Shown piece after piece: positions 44,299-53,355 of a stretch of 64,000 nucleotides of DNA. Each line of letters starts with the position of its first letter. Positions within the stretch are counted from its first letter, which is position 1. The notes below the pieces were generated by a model. It was not told the origin of the DNA. It saw only the letters and a program-made list of their open reading frames with translations, and searched no databases. The stretch is from Hyphomicrobiales bacterium (GTDB lineage Bacteria > Pseudomonadota > Alphaproteobacteria > Rhizobiales > Rhizobiaceae): the NCBI GenBank assembly GCA_900468805.1, contig UEIF01000009.1:310001-374000 (forward strand), read 5' to 3'. A program made the position numbers and the translations under genes.

Positions 44299-45375
44299 TC
44301 AGGCTCCGAAATTTCGTTTCTGGTCGAGCATGACGGCGCCGACGATCAGTGCGCCCTTCAGGACCTGCTGGTAGTAGGACTGGATGCCCATCAGATCGAG
44401 ACCGTTGTTCATGACGCCGATGATGAGCGCGCCGATCAATGTTCCCGTCACGCGGCCAACACCGCCGGAAAGGCTCGTGCCACCGATGACGACTGCCGCG
44501 ATCGCATCCAGTTCATACGCGACGCCAGCCTGCGGCAGGCCCGAACCGGTGCGGGCGCTGAGCAGGATGCCTGCAAGCCCTGCCAGGCCGCCAGAGATGA
44601 CATAGACGGTGAAGCGGATCCGGTCGGTGTTGATGCCCGAAGTCTTGGCCGCATGCGGGTTGCCGCCGACAGCATAGATGTAGCGGCCGAACCGCGTACG
44701 GTTGAGCACCCACCAGGAAGCCACAAAGACGACCGCAAGCACGATGACGGGAGCGGGAAGACCGAACACATCACCGGTGCCGATCCAGCGAAAGGCTGGG
44801 GTCAGCGCCGGAACCGGGCGACCGCCGCCATAGATCAGCGTCATGCCGCGGGCAGCCGAGAGCATGCCGAGCGTGGCGACGAAGGCAGGCACCGAGAAGC
44901 GCGAGACGATCGCGCCGGAGATCGAGCCGCAGACAACACCGACCAGGACACCGACCAGCAGGCCGATAGCGACCGGATAGGGCGAACCGATGACGCCGGC
45001 CGTTTCCGAAGTGGTGGCAAAACTGGCGCTGACGATGCCGGCGAGTGCCACGACAGAACCGACCGACAGGTCGATGCCGCGCGTCAGGATCACGAAGGTC
45101 ATGCCGATCGCCAGCACGCCGTTGATGGACGTCTGCAGCAGAACGTTGGAAATATTGCCGCCGGTCAGGAAGAACTCATTCGAGAACGACAGGATAACGA
45201 CCAGAAGCAGGAAGGCGAGGAAGATGCCGTATTCCTGCACGATCAAACGGCGCTGCTCGGTCTTGAACCAGCCGCCCGCACTTTTGTTCTCACTCACTGA
45301 CACTGCCTGCTCCTCTGCTGCCGGACGAACGCCCTGACCCTGCTCAGGTTGATAAGTGGACGAGTGATTGGGCAT
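44299..45375 (-). CDS. Ribose-type ABC permease (RbsC family)
   Basis: A 358-residue membrane permease with about ten helices and the RbsC motif SVGSVVALAGIVSASFATTS and SLSGGVGRVTGTLIGALIIGVMNNGL near the C-terminus. It follows the ATPase gene with a 32-bp overlap and precedes the binding-protein gene. It forms a homodimer with the ATPase for the polyol. The N-terminal 40 residues are polar and not conserved. Confidence 0.9.
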   Translation of the reverse strand: MPNHSSTYQPEQGQGVRPAAEEQAVSVSENKSAGGWFKTEQRRLIVQEYGIFLAFLLLVVILSFSNEFFLTGGNISNVLLQTSINGVLAIGMTFVILTRGIDLSVGSVVALAGIVSASFATTSETAGVIGSPYPVAIGLLVGVLVGVVCGSISGAIVSRFSVPAFVATLGMLSAARGMTLIYGGGRPVPALTPAFRWIGTGDVFGLPAPVIVLAVVFVASWWVLNRTRFGRYIYAVGGNPHAAKTSGINTDRIRFTVYVISGGLAGLAGILLSARTGSGLPQAGVAYELDAIAAVVIGGTSLSGGVGRVTGTLIGALIIGVMNNGLDLMGIQSYYQQVLKGALIVGAVMLDQKRNFGA

Positions 45376-46822
45376 TCGTCTCCTCCCGGCTGTATATTCC
45401 GGCGCTCTTGCCGCCGCGCATCACCATGATGCGGTCCGACATGCCGAGAACTTCGTCGATTTCCGATGAGATCATCACCACGGTGCCGCCGCCTTCGGCG
45501 AAGTCGCAGATGATGCGATAAATTTCCCGCTTGGCGCCGACATCGACGCCGCGTGTCGGCTCATCCAGCAGCAGGACCTTGGGGTTGCGCAGGAACCATT
45601 TGCCGAGAACGACCTTTTGCTGGTTGCCGCCGGAAAGGCCTGATACCGGCATGGTGTCGCGGGCTGCCTTTATCTGAAATTGCTCGCGCATGCGCTTACT
45701 GGCATCCACTTCCTTTGCATGATCCATGGAAAAGGCTGGGCTCAGTTCAGGCAGGCTTGCCATGCAGATATTGGCGCGAACGGAATCGGAGAGATTGAGC
45801 CCCGTCTGCTTTCGATCTTCGGTTACCAGCGCGAGACCATGGGCCATCGCATCCGATGGCTTTGCAACCGAGATCGCCGCACCATCGACCGAGATGCGCC
45901 CCGCAGACGGTTTGTCGAGCCCAAAAAGGCAGTTGAAAATCTCCGTGCGCCCGGAGCCCATCAGCCCGTATATGCCGAAGATCTCGCCCTTACGGGCGGC
46001 GAAGGAAATGTCCTCGATCTTGTTCGGGCACGAAAGCGCACTGACCTCCAGACCGATCTGCGGTGTCGGCGTATTGGTCTTGACGTATTCTTCGGCAAGT
46101 TCCCGCCCGACGATCATGCGGATCAAGCTCGGCCGGTCGATCTCCGACAAGGCGCCGGCACCGACGAAGGAACCGTCGCGGAAGACCGTGTAGGAATCAG
46201 CGATCTGGAAGATTTCCGAAAGGCGGTGCGAAACGTAGACGATACCGCGTCCCTGCGCCTGCAAGCGGCGGATCGCCGCAAAGAGCTGCTGGGCCTCACG
46301 CTCGCCGATGGCCGATGTCGGTTCGTCCATGAAGATGACTTCGGCATCGTGGCTGAGCGCCTTGGCAATCTCCACCAGTTGCATCTGCGCGACCGAAAGG
46401 TTCATCATGTACTGGTTTGCGCGGATATCGAATTCCAGCCCATCGAGCAGCCTCTGCGCCGCGCGGTTCATGGTGCGGAAATCGATGCCGCCGAAACGGG
46501 CTGACGGCTCGCGGCCGAGATAGATATTCTCGGCGACCGTCATGTGTGGAACCGGGCTCAGTTCCTGCTCGATGATGGCAATACCGGACGCGAGCGCATC
46601 AGCCGGCCTGGAGAAATCCACCTCCTGGCCACGCCTGCGGATCGAACCGGCATCGCGCTTGTGAATGCCCATCAGAATTTTCAGGAATGTGGACTTGCCC
46701 GCGCCATTGCCGCCGCAAAGCGCATGGACCGAGCCGGCGCGAAGTTGGAAGCGGCCGTCGCGCAGGGCTGCGACACCGCCAAAGGACTTCTTGAGCCCTT
46801 CCACTTCCAGCAGAAATTCCAC
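45344..46822 (-). CDS. Ribose-type ABC ATPase (RbsA family, tandem domains)
   Basis: A 492-residue protein with two fused ATPase domains. The first is complete (Walker A GGNGAGKST, Walker B EVIFMDEPTSAI). The second keeps LSGGNQQKVVLGKW and VLLLDEPTRGVD but has a degenerate Walker A (GLMGSGRTE), as is usual in RbsA. A GTG with GGAGGAG upstream is the preferred start; the frame is open another 37 codons. It is the first gene of the minus-strand polyol unit. Confidence 0.9.
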   Translation of the reverse strand: MEFLLEVEGLKKSFGGVAALRDGRFQLRAGSVHALCGGNGAGKSTFLKILMGIHKRDAGSIRRRGQEVDFSRPADALASGIAIIEQELSPVPHMTVAENIYLGREPSARFGGIDFRTMNRAAQRLLDGLEFDIRANQYMMNLSVAQMQLVEIAKALSHDAEVIFMDEPTSAIGEREAQQLFAAIRRLQAQGRGIVYVSHRLSEIFQIADSYTVFRDGSFVGAGALSEIDRPSLIRMIVGRELAEEYVKTNTPTPQIGLEVSALSCPNKIEDISFAARKGEIFGIYGLMGSGRTEIFNCLFGLDKPSAGRISVDGAAISVAKPSDAMAHGLALVTEDRKQTGLNLSDSVRANICMASLPELSPAFSMDHAKEVDASKRMREQFQIKAARDTMPVSGLSGGNQQKVVLGKWFLRNPKVLLLDEPTRGVDVGAKREIYRIICDFAEGGGTVVMISSEIDEVLGMSDRIMVMRGGKSAGIYSREETNAQSLVHLST

Positions 46823-46906
46823 GTCAGTCTCCTCCACGCATACGTCTGGCGAGCAAATTCCAGCGCGCCATTCGACATCAGGAAACCTCCGCCCGAATGT
46901 CGATAC

Positions 46907-46939
46907 TGACAATATTCGACTCGCGTTCGACAAATGTCA
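46907..46939. promoter_or_regulatory. Imperfect inverted repeat upstream of the polyol ABC genes
   Basis: TGACA at 46907-46911 and TGTCA at 46935-46939 face each other, with 9 of 12 matching bases when the arms are extended inward. The site lies 85 bp upstream of the ABC ATPase start. SorC/DeoR-family regulators often bind such spaced arms, so the SorC-DhaK fusion is a candidate binder. The match is modest, hence the low confidence. Confidence 0.35.
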
Positions 46940-47049
46940 AGCGATATGAAATCACGTAAATGTCAGGGTGCCAGAGAGCCAGGAACGGTGCCGAAAACCC
47001 AGCAATTGCGGGGCTAAGAGCGATATCACGACGGGAAAGAGGGCTTGCG

Positions 47050-47350
47050 GAACATCATGCTGACGTAGCGCAAAGAGATTATCGACGGCGATTATGATCG
47101 CGCCCTGCTCTTCTGCGGAACGGGCGTCGGCGTGTCGATTTCTGCTAACGAGCATCCTGGCGGCGCTGACCCACGATACCTATTCTGCCGAGCGCGCCGC
47201 CAAGTCATCACCACCGTGGATGCATGGGTGGTCGGCCCCGAACCAGCCTGAGCGATCGTCGATACCTACCTCGCCTGCAGCCTCGACCCGAATCGTCTAT
47301 CGGTCAAACACGTCAAGGCAATCGAACGCCTAGATGAAGCGAAGTACTGA
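47050..47350 (+). pseudogene. Decayed RpiB-type (ribose/erythrulose-phosphate) isomerase
   Basis: Translating three frames in turn gives pieces of RpiB: EHHADVA, then KEIIDGDYDRALLFCGTGVGVSISAN (the conserved active-site segment, from about 47069), then AALTHDTYSAERAAKS in another frame (from about 47163), then VDAWVVGPEPA with an in-frame stop, and AIVDTYLACSLDPNRLSVKHVKAIERLDEAKY to a stop at 47350. So there are at least two frameshifts and one nonsense codon, and the N-terminal third is missing. The gene is a remnant on the opposite strand to the surrounding importers. It explains why the 533-bp gap otherwise holds no gene. Confidence 0.8.
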
Positions 47351-47356
47351 GTTTCG

Positions 47357-48340
47357 TCACGAGACCTTCTGCCGCCCGTAAAGCAGCAACATGCCGATGA
47401 TGACCGCCCCATAGATGAGCTGGCGACCGGCTTCCTCGATCTGCATGACAGAGAGAATCGACTGGAGAAGGGTGATCAAGATGACGCCGGCCACGGTTCC
47501 GAGATAGGAACCCTTGCCGCCGAGCACATGTGTGCCGCCAAGCACCACGGCCGCGATCGAGGGCAAGAGATAGGCGTCACCCATGGATTGGGATGCTTTC
47601 GAGGCGTAGCCGGCGAGAAGCACGCCGCCGAGCGCGCTAAGCCCACCTGACATGATGAAGGCCAGCAGGGTGATCCTGCGAGTGTTGATGCCGGACATAT
47701 ACGCGGCGCGCTCGCGATTGCCGATTGCATAGAGCGCCCTGCCGAAAGTCGTTCGCGTTAGCAGGAAGACGGCAAGCAGGCCGACGGCCAACCACACCAG
47801 AACGCCATTCGGAAGCCCCGGTATGGCATAGCCGGTTGCCAGGAAGCGCATGGCGGCAGAAGCCGAATCCTGCGGTGAGAAACCGCCGGTATAGACGACC
47901 ATCAAGCCTTGCGCGACGGCATTGGTTGCAAGCGTGATGATCATCGAGGGAATGCGCAGATAGGCAACCGCGATGCCATTGACGAGACCGATCGCAGCAC
48001 CACAGAGAATGCCGAATGGGATTGCGAGAACCGCACCCGTCGTTCCGTAAGCAGTGGCGGCGCAGGCCATCATCGCCCCTGTCGTCACGACCCATGGAAC
48101 CGACAGGTCGATCTGCCCGAGCAGGATGACCGCCATCATGCCGGTTGCGATGACACCAAGGAAGGAAGCCACCTTCAACTGCTGCAGCAGGTAATCCGGC
48201 GACAGGAAGTTGGAGGAATAGAGCGAGCCGCCGAGAAGCAGCAGGATGATACAGCCAAAGGCGATCGCCACAGCCGGATCGACACCGCGCAGCCGGGCGG
48301 GCACGGGAATTTGCCGCATGGTGGAAGCATCCTCGCTCAT
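47357..48340 (-). CDS. Ribose-type ABC permease 2 (RbsC family)
   Basis: A 327-residue permease with about ten helices and the RbsC-like signature GGTHVLGGKGSYLGTVAGVILITLLQSIL. The ATG at 48340 forms an ATGA overlap with the preceding permease gene, so two different permeases build the channel of the second importer. It is the last gene of that minus-strand unit and ends seven bases before the RpiB remnant. Confidence 0.9.
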   Translation of the reverse strand: MSEDASTMRQIPVPARLRGVDPAVAIAFGCIILLLLGGSLYSSNFLSPDYLLQQLKVASFLGVIATGMMAVILLGQIDLSVPWVVTTGAMMACAATAYGTTGAVLAIPFGILCGAAIGLVNGIAVAYLRIPSMIITLATNAVAQGLMVVYTGGFSPQDSASAAMRFLATGYAIPGLPNGVLVWLAVGLLAVFLLTRTTFGRALYAIGNRERAAYMSGINTRRITLLAFIMSGGLSALGGVLLAGYASKASQSMGDAYLLPSIAAVVLGGTHVLGGKGSYLGTVAGVILITLLQSILSVMQIEEAGRQLIYGAVIIGMLLLYGRQKVS

Positions 48341-49332
48341 TGGAACCACTCCAGGCGATTGCGGACCCGCGACAGGCCGATGCAGCCGATACTGACTGCC
48401 AGCATCAGCACCACTCCCTGGAAGAGCGGCTGCCAGAGCGGATCGAGATCGAAGACGAACAGCAGGTCGCCGATGGTGCGGAAGGCCAGCGCACCGAAGA
48501 CGGCACCGACGGCGCTTCCCTTGCCACCCGCAAGCGAAACGCCGCCCAGCACCACTGCCGCGATCGAATAGAGCGTATAGGCATTGCCGCTCGCAAAAGC
48601 TGCCTCGCCCGTATAGGAAAAGAAGGTCAGGTAAAGCCCGCCGATCGCCGAAAGCAACCCCGCCAGCCCATAGGCGGCGAGCTTCGCCCGTTTCACCGGC
48701 ATGGCCGACATGTAAGCGGCGTTTTCCGCCGAACCGACCGCATAGGCGGTGCGGCCGAGCACCGAACGGCTGAATGGCACCCAGATCACCAGGACGACAA
48801 GCGCGAGCACGACGAGGCTTGCAGGGATGACGCCAAAAAGTTTCGAGGTAAACACATCGGCGAGATCTTCATTGACCGAGCCGCCGGGTGTGGGCCGCAA
48901 CAGCAGAGCCAATCCGTAAAAGACCGCACTGGTCGCAATCGTTGTGACGATCGGCTGCAATCGACCGAAGATGATGACGAGCCCATTCAGCAGGCCGCAG
49001 GCGAGACCGGTCAAAAGTACGGCCACGACACCCAACCCAGTCTGCAGCGGCGTGCCGACGACGAGCCATGAGGCAAGGCAATTGCACAGGATGAGGATCA
49101 TGCCGACCGAAAGGTCGATGCCCGATGTGATGACCACGAAACATTGCGCCATCGCCACGAAAGCGAGCAGTGTCGCCTTGTTGGCGGCCGTCTGCACCAC
49201 ATTCGGCGTGAAGCCGGCCGGATGGTTCGAGACATAGATGATGAACATCAGGATGAAGAGAAGCGCTGCAAAGAGCGTACCCTTCTGCTGAACGTACCAG
49301 TACCGCCATTCGCCGCCCGCCTGCCTGCTCAT
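48337..49332 (-). CDS. Ribose-type ABC permease 1 (RbsC family)
   Basis: A 331-residue permease with about ten helices and the motifs GIDLSVGMILILCNCLASWLV and GGVSLAGGKGSAVGAVFGALAFRTIGDL. It overlaps the ATPase gene upstream (ATGA) and permease 2 downstream. Heterodimeric permeases of this kind are common for rhizobial sugar importers. No substrate can be inferred from the permease itself. Confidence 0.9.
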   Translation of the reverse strand: MSRQAGGEWRYWYVQQKGTLFAALLFILMFIIYVSNHPAGFTPNVVQTAANKATLLAFVAMAQCFVVITSGIDLSVGMILILCNCLASWLVVGTPLQTGLGVVAVLLTGLACGLLNGLVIIFGRLQPIVTTIATSAVFYGLALLLRPTPGGSVNEDLADVFTSKLFGVIPASLVVLALVVLVIWVPFSRSVLGRTAYAVGSAENAAYMSAMPVKRAKLAAYGLAGLLSAIGGLYLTFFSYTGEAAFASGNAYTLYSIAAVVLGGVSLAGGKGSAVGAVFGALAFRTIGDLLFVFDLDPLWQPLFQGVVLMLAVSIGCIGLSRVRNRLEWFQ

Positions 49333-50867
49333 TGGGCTATCCTTTGCTGCGCTTCGCCGGCGCCGATGTTGAGGGCGGCGCTCACCAGCTCGCGCTCGGT
49401 AATCTCGTCTCCCTCGAGGATGCGCACGATGCTGCCATCATACATGACGAGCACGCGATCGCAGCATCCGGCCAGTTCGTCATAGTCCGTCGAATAGAAG
49501 ATGATGGCCGCGCCCGCGTCGGCAAGCTTGCGCAGCAAAGCATAGATCTCCTGCTTTGTGCCGACATCGATGCCGCGGGTTGGATCGTTGAGCAGAATGA
49601 TGCGCGGGCGGTTCATCAGCCATTTGGCGATCACGACTTTCTGCTGGTTGCCGCCTGACAGCGAGGCGACCGGCATGTCGATCGTCGCGGCCTTGATCGC
49701 TAGAAGCTTCAACAGCTCGTCGATCTCGCGAAGCTCCGCGGCCCGATCGATCACGCCATTGCGTGAAACGCGGTCGAGTGCGGCGATCGACAGGTTCTCG
49801 CGCACCGTCATGGGGAGCATGAGGCCCTCGGTCTTGCGGTCCTCCGGAATCAGCGCCATGGAGATATCGCCTGATTTCGCAGCACCTGGGCTCTTCAACC
49901 TTACCGGTCGGCCATTGACCGCCACCTCGCCTTTCAGGTCGCGCAGCACACCGAAAAGCGCCAGCAGCAATTCGCGCTGCCCTTGCCCGTCCAGCCCGCC
50001 GAACCCGATGATTTCGCCGGGCCGCACATCGAAATTGATCCCGGAAAGCCGGTCTTCCCAAGAGAGATTGCGGCAGGAGAGCACCGGCGCATCTGCCCTC
50101 GATCGCAGCGGCTTGGGTGGGAAGACATTGGTATATTCGCGTCCGATCATCAGTTCCACGACCTGCTGGTCCGTCTTGGTGCCGGCAGGATAGGATTCGA
50201 TGCTGCGGCCGTTTCTAAAGACCGTGCAGTCATCAGCGAGCTCGGCAATCTCGTGCATGCGATGGGAAATGTAGATCAGCGCCATGCCCTCGGCACGCAG
50301 TTGCTTCAGCACGCCAAAGACCTTCTCGACATCCGACTGGGTTAGCGCCGAGGTCGCCTCGTCGAGGATCATCAACCGCGGCTTGCGCGCAAGAGCCTTG
50401 GCAATCTCCACCATCTGCCGACGGGAAAGCGGCAGGTCCTTGACAAGGGACGAGGGATGGATATCGGCCGCTCCGGCACGGGCCAGCGCAGCTTCAGCAA
50501 TCTGACGCTGCCTGTTGCGGTCGATCATGCCGAAACGAAGTGGCGGATTGCTGATAACGATATTGTCGGCCACCGACAGATCGGGAATGAGCGACAGTTC
50601 CTGGAAGACGCAGACGATCCCCTCGGCATTTGCGGCAGCCGGTGAGGCGAAGGAGACCTCGCTCCCGTCAAGCAGCATGCGCCCCTCATCAGGCGCGACT
50701 ACCCCTGCCATGATCTTGATGAGGGTCGATTTACCGGCGCCGTTCTCCCCGAGCACGGCATGGATCGCGCCCGGGCGGACTGCGATATTGGCTTCCTTCA
50801 GCGCAATCGCGCCGCCGTAGCGTTTCGATATGCCTTCCAGGCGCAGAAGCGGTTCGGAAAGGGTCAT
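49329..50867 (-). CDS. Ribose-type ABC ATPase 2 (RbsA family, tandem domains)
   Basis: A 512-residue tandem ATPase: first domain Walker A GENGAGKST, Walker B LMILDEATSAL; second domain signature LSGGNQQKVVIAKW and IILLNDPTRGID, where asparagine replaces the usual aspartate in the second Walker B (LLNDP). A degenerate Walker A (GLDGQGQRE) is normal for this family. The ATG at 50867 gives MTLSEPLLRLEGISKRYGG; a longer frame is less likely. It sits between the binding-protein and permease genes. Confidence 0.9.
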   Translation of the reverse strand: MTLSEPLLRLEGISKRYGGAIALKEANIAVRPGAIHAVLGENGAGKSTLIKIMAGVVAPDEGRMLLDGSEVSFASPAAANAEGIVCVFQELSLIPDLSVADNIVISNPPLRFGMIDRNRQRQIAEAALARAGAADIHPSSLVKDLPLSRRQMVEIAKALARKPRLMILDEATSALTQSDVEKVFGVLKQLRAEGMALIYISHRMHEIAELADDCTVFRNGRSIESYPAGTKTDQQVVELMIGREYTNVFPPKPLRSRADAPVLSCRNLSWEDRLSGINFDVRPGEIIGFGGLDGQGQRELLLALFGVLRDLKGEVAVNGRPVRLKSPGAAKSGDISMALIPEDRKTEGLMLPMTVRENLSIAALDRVSRNGVIDRAAELREIDELLKLLAIKAATIDMPVASLSGGNQQKVVIAKWLMNRPRIILLNDPTRGIDVGTKQEIYALLRKLADAGAAIIFYSTDYDELAGCCDRVLVMYDGSIVRILEGDEITERELVSAALNIGAGEAQQRIAQ

Positions 50868-50945
50868 GCATCCAGCCTCCATTCGGTCGCGTCGAGATCG
50901 AGACTGCGGGCGCTCGCGCCCGCAGTCAGGTCCGGATGGTGGGGA

Positions 50946-52085
50946 TTACTGGTTTTCCTTGGACTGCCCCATGATCTCCTGTGCGGTGAAGTTGATACCG
51001 CAGGTCGGGAAGGCGTTGCCGACGAAGAAGTTGTCGGATTGGGTGGGGTAATAATCCTCACCTTCCTTGAAATCGGGATCCGAAACGAGTGCCGTCGGCA
51101 GCTTAACGGCCTGGGGCACGACTTCGCCTTCAAGAGCGGCGATGGCCGTCTTGATAGCGACGGCGACTTGCGCCGGACCGGTACCGGCCGACGAGCATTT
51201 CAGACCGTCGCCAGCATGGGCCGCGCAGAATTTGCGAAAGCCGTTCTCAGTCTCACCGCCGAAGGGCACGAAAGCATGCTTCGCATCGATCATCGCCTGC
51301 ACGACGCCGGTGTCACCGCCTTGGGCAGTGATGCCATCGAACGGACCATTGGTAGCGATCGCATCGGCCGTTGCCTTCTGGGCAACGCCGTCGTCCCACT
51401 TGCCGACGACTTCAGTCACGGTGAACTTCTTGCCGGAAGCGTCCAGCGTCTCGTGGATGCCGTTATGGCGATCCGTATCGACGGAAGTTCCAGCAACGCC
51501 GCGCACTTCGAGGATCTTGCCACCCTGCGGCAGGTGCTTCACCAGCCAGTCAGCCCAGATGACACCGAGGCCCTTCTGGTCGACATTGACGTTGATCGCA
51601 TCCTTGGTGTCGAGGATATTGTCGAAGGCGACAAGAACGACGCCGGCTTCCTTGGCGCGCTTGATGACCGGACCGAAGGCTGTCGGGTTCTGGGCGTTGA
51701 CGACGACGGCATCATAACCGGCATCGATGAAGTTGTTGATCGCCGAAATCTGGGCCGGAACGTCCTCGCCGGTCGACACAACCTTGAATTCTTTGAGTTT
51801 GGCGGCGACATCCGGCTGGGCAGCGTAGGCCTTTGCCGTTTGCACCATCTGGATGCGCCAGGTGTTGGCGATATAGCCGTTGGCAAGCGCGATGCGGTAA
51901 GGACCATCCTTCTTCGGATATTGCAAGAACTGGGTTTCGGCCGACCACGGAACCATGCAATTCGGATCGGCGGCGGGGCCGGACACGACCTTTGGCTCCG
52001 CCATGGCCGTGCTGCAGAGCAGAGCAAACGCCGACGCCGAAAACGCGGCGACACGTGCCATTTTCGCTTTCTTCACCTTGAGCAT
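50946..52085 (-). CDS. Ribose-type ABC sugar-binding protein 2
   Basis: A 379-residue periplasmic binding protein with a signal peptide (KMARVAAFSASAFALLCSTAMA) and family-4 pocket segments (ISAINNFIDAGYDAVVVNAQNPTAFGPVIKRAKEAGVVLVAFDN; ITAQGGDTGVVQAMIDA). It begins with an internal CMVPWSAETQF extension seen in larger members. A GGAGGAG site precedes the ATG at 52085. It heads the second importer and is divergent from a lacI gene; the shared 235-bp region carries two operators. Substrate unknown, likely a sugar or polyol. Confidence 0.9.
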   Translation of the reverse strand: MLKVKKAKMARVAAFSASAFALLCSTAMAEPKVVSGPAADPNCMVPWSAETQFLQYPKKDGPYRIALANGYIANTWRIQMVQTAKAYAAQPDVAAKLKEFKVVSTGEDVPAQISAINNFIDAGYDAVVVNAQNPTAFGPVIKRAKEAGVVLVAFDNILDTKDAINVNVDQKGLGVIWADWLVKHLPQGGKILEVRGVAGTSVDTDRHNGIHETLDASGKKFTVTEVVGKWDDGVAQKATADAIATNGPFDGITAQGGDTGVVQAMIDAKHAFVPFGGETENGFRKFCAAHAGDGLKCSSAGTGPAQVAVAIKTAIAALEGEVVPQAVKLPTALVSDPDFKEGEDYYPTQSDNFFVGNAFPTCGINFTAQEIMGQSKENQ

Positions 52086-52199
52086 TGAATATCTCCTCCC
52101 TCGGGCGGACCGAGCCGCCTCTCCACAAAGTCTTATTGGCATGCTGATTCCCGGAAGGTTCCATCCCATCCTTTCCGGTGCAATTTTAACGTAACATAG

Positions 52200-52238
52200 T
52201 TGACAGCGCTGTCAAATCGGATTTGCTAGCGCTGTCAA
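52200..52238. promoter_or_regulatory. Two LacI-type operators
   Basis: Site 1 (52200-52215) is the perfect palindrome TTGACAGCGCTGTCAA; site 2 (52223-52238) is TTGCTAGCGCTGTCAA, differing in the left half only. Centres are 23 bp apart, about two helical turns. Both hold the central GCGC (CpG) of LacI-family operators. They lie between the divergent binding-protein gene (start 52085) and lacI gene (start 52321), so the regulator can control both. Confidence 0.85.
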
Positions 52239-52320
52239 CTGCAAGAAGCGAAGAACAATATTTCGCAACTGCGAGATAAATTACAGATCCGCACGATTTT
52301 GTTGTATAGAGCGAGAGCAC

Positions 52321-53355
52321 ATGCGAAGAGTAACTTTGGACGATGTGGCAACTTTGGCCGGCGTCAGCCCGATCACAGTTTCACGCGTACTTCGCAAGCC
52401 CGACGCGGTCTCGGAAGCGCTGCGGCGGCGTGTCAATGCCGCCGTCCAGGAACTCGGCTATGTGCCGAATATTGCGGCCAGCCGGCTTGCCTCGTCGCGC
52501 ACGCACGCAATCGGCGTCATTGTGCCGACGCTCTATAACGTCATCTTTGCCGAATATCTCTTTGCTCTGCATGACGTGCTTGTCGGGGCGGGCTTTCAGG
52601 TCATCGTCGTCAACAGCCGGTATTCCGAGCAGGAAGAGGAAAATGCCATCAAGGTACTGCTTGGCCAACGAGTCGAAGCGATCATCATCGCCGGCATTCA
52701 TCATACACCGCTTGCCCATCAGCTTCTGATGCGGGCGCATCTGCCCGTTGTCGAGACATTCGAGTTGTCGCCCGATCCGATCGACCTCAATATCGGCATG
52801 CTGCAAGATCGCGCTGGGCAGGCGGCAACGCAGCATCTCATCGACCGCGGCTTCAAGCGTATTGCCTTTCTGGCGGGCAATCTCGACCATCGTTCCCAGT
52901 CCCGCTTCGACGGCTATCGCCTGGCGATGCAGGAAGCGGGCCTGGAGAACCTTGAGATCGTCACCCAGCGGCCGCGGCACAGTTCGGTTGCGCTCGGCTC
53001 CGATCTCCTGGCCCTGATGCATGAACGTGGCGACCGCCCGGAAGCGATCTTCTGCACCGACGACAACGTGGCGCTCGGCGCCATGCAGGAGTGCCGCAAG
53101 CGCGGCATCCGCGTGCCTGACGATATCGCCATCATCGGTTTTCATGATCTGGAATTTTCTGCCTGTGCGTCACCATCCCTCTCGTCGATCGTGACGAGGC
53201 GGTTCGAGACGGGCAAACTTGCCGCGGAAAAGGTACTGGCGGCCCTCAATTCGACGAGTCGCCATCCGCCGAGCCAGATCGATCTTGGCTTCGAAGTCAT
53301 CGCCCGCGAAAGTACAGGCATGACCATCAGGCAGCAGCTTGGGCCTCGCTCTTAG
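52321..53355 (+). CDS. LacI-family transcriptional regulator of the second sugar importer
   Basis: A 344-residue LacI-type repressor with the helix-turn-helix at the very start (VTLDDVATLAGVSPITVSRVLRKPDAVSEALRRRVNAAVQELGYVPN), the hinge IAASRLASSRT, and a full effector-binding domain ending in STGMTIRQQL. It is divergent from the binding-protein gene and should bind the two 16-bp operators between them. Its 3' end overlaps the convergent molybdoenzyme gene by 29 bases. Confidence 0.92.
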   Translation: MRRVTLDDVATLAGVSPITVSRVLRKPDAVSEALRRRVNAAVQELGYVPNIAASRLASSRTHAIGVIVPTLYNVIFAEYLFALHDVLVGAGFQVIVVNSRYSEQEEENAIKVLLGQRVEAIIIAGIHHTPLAHQLLMRAHLPVVETFELSPDPIDLNIGMLQDRAGQAATQHLIDRGFKRIAFLAGNLDHRSQSRFDGYRLAMQEAGLENLEIVTQRPRHSSVALGSDLLALMHERGDRPEAIFCTDDNVALGAMQECRKRGIRVPDDIAIIGFHDLEFSACASPSLSSIVTRRFETGKLAAEKVLAALNSTSRHPPSQIDLGFEVIARESTGMTIRQQLGPRS

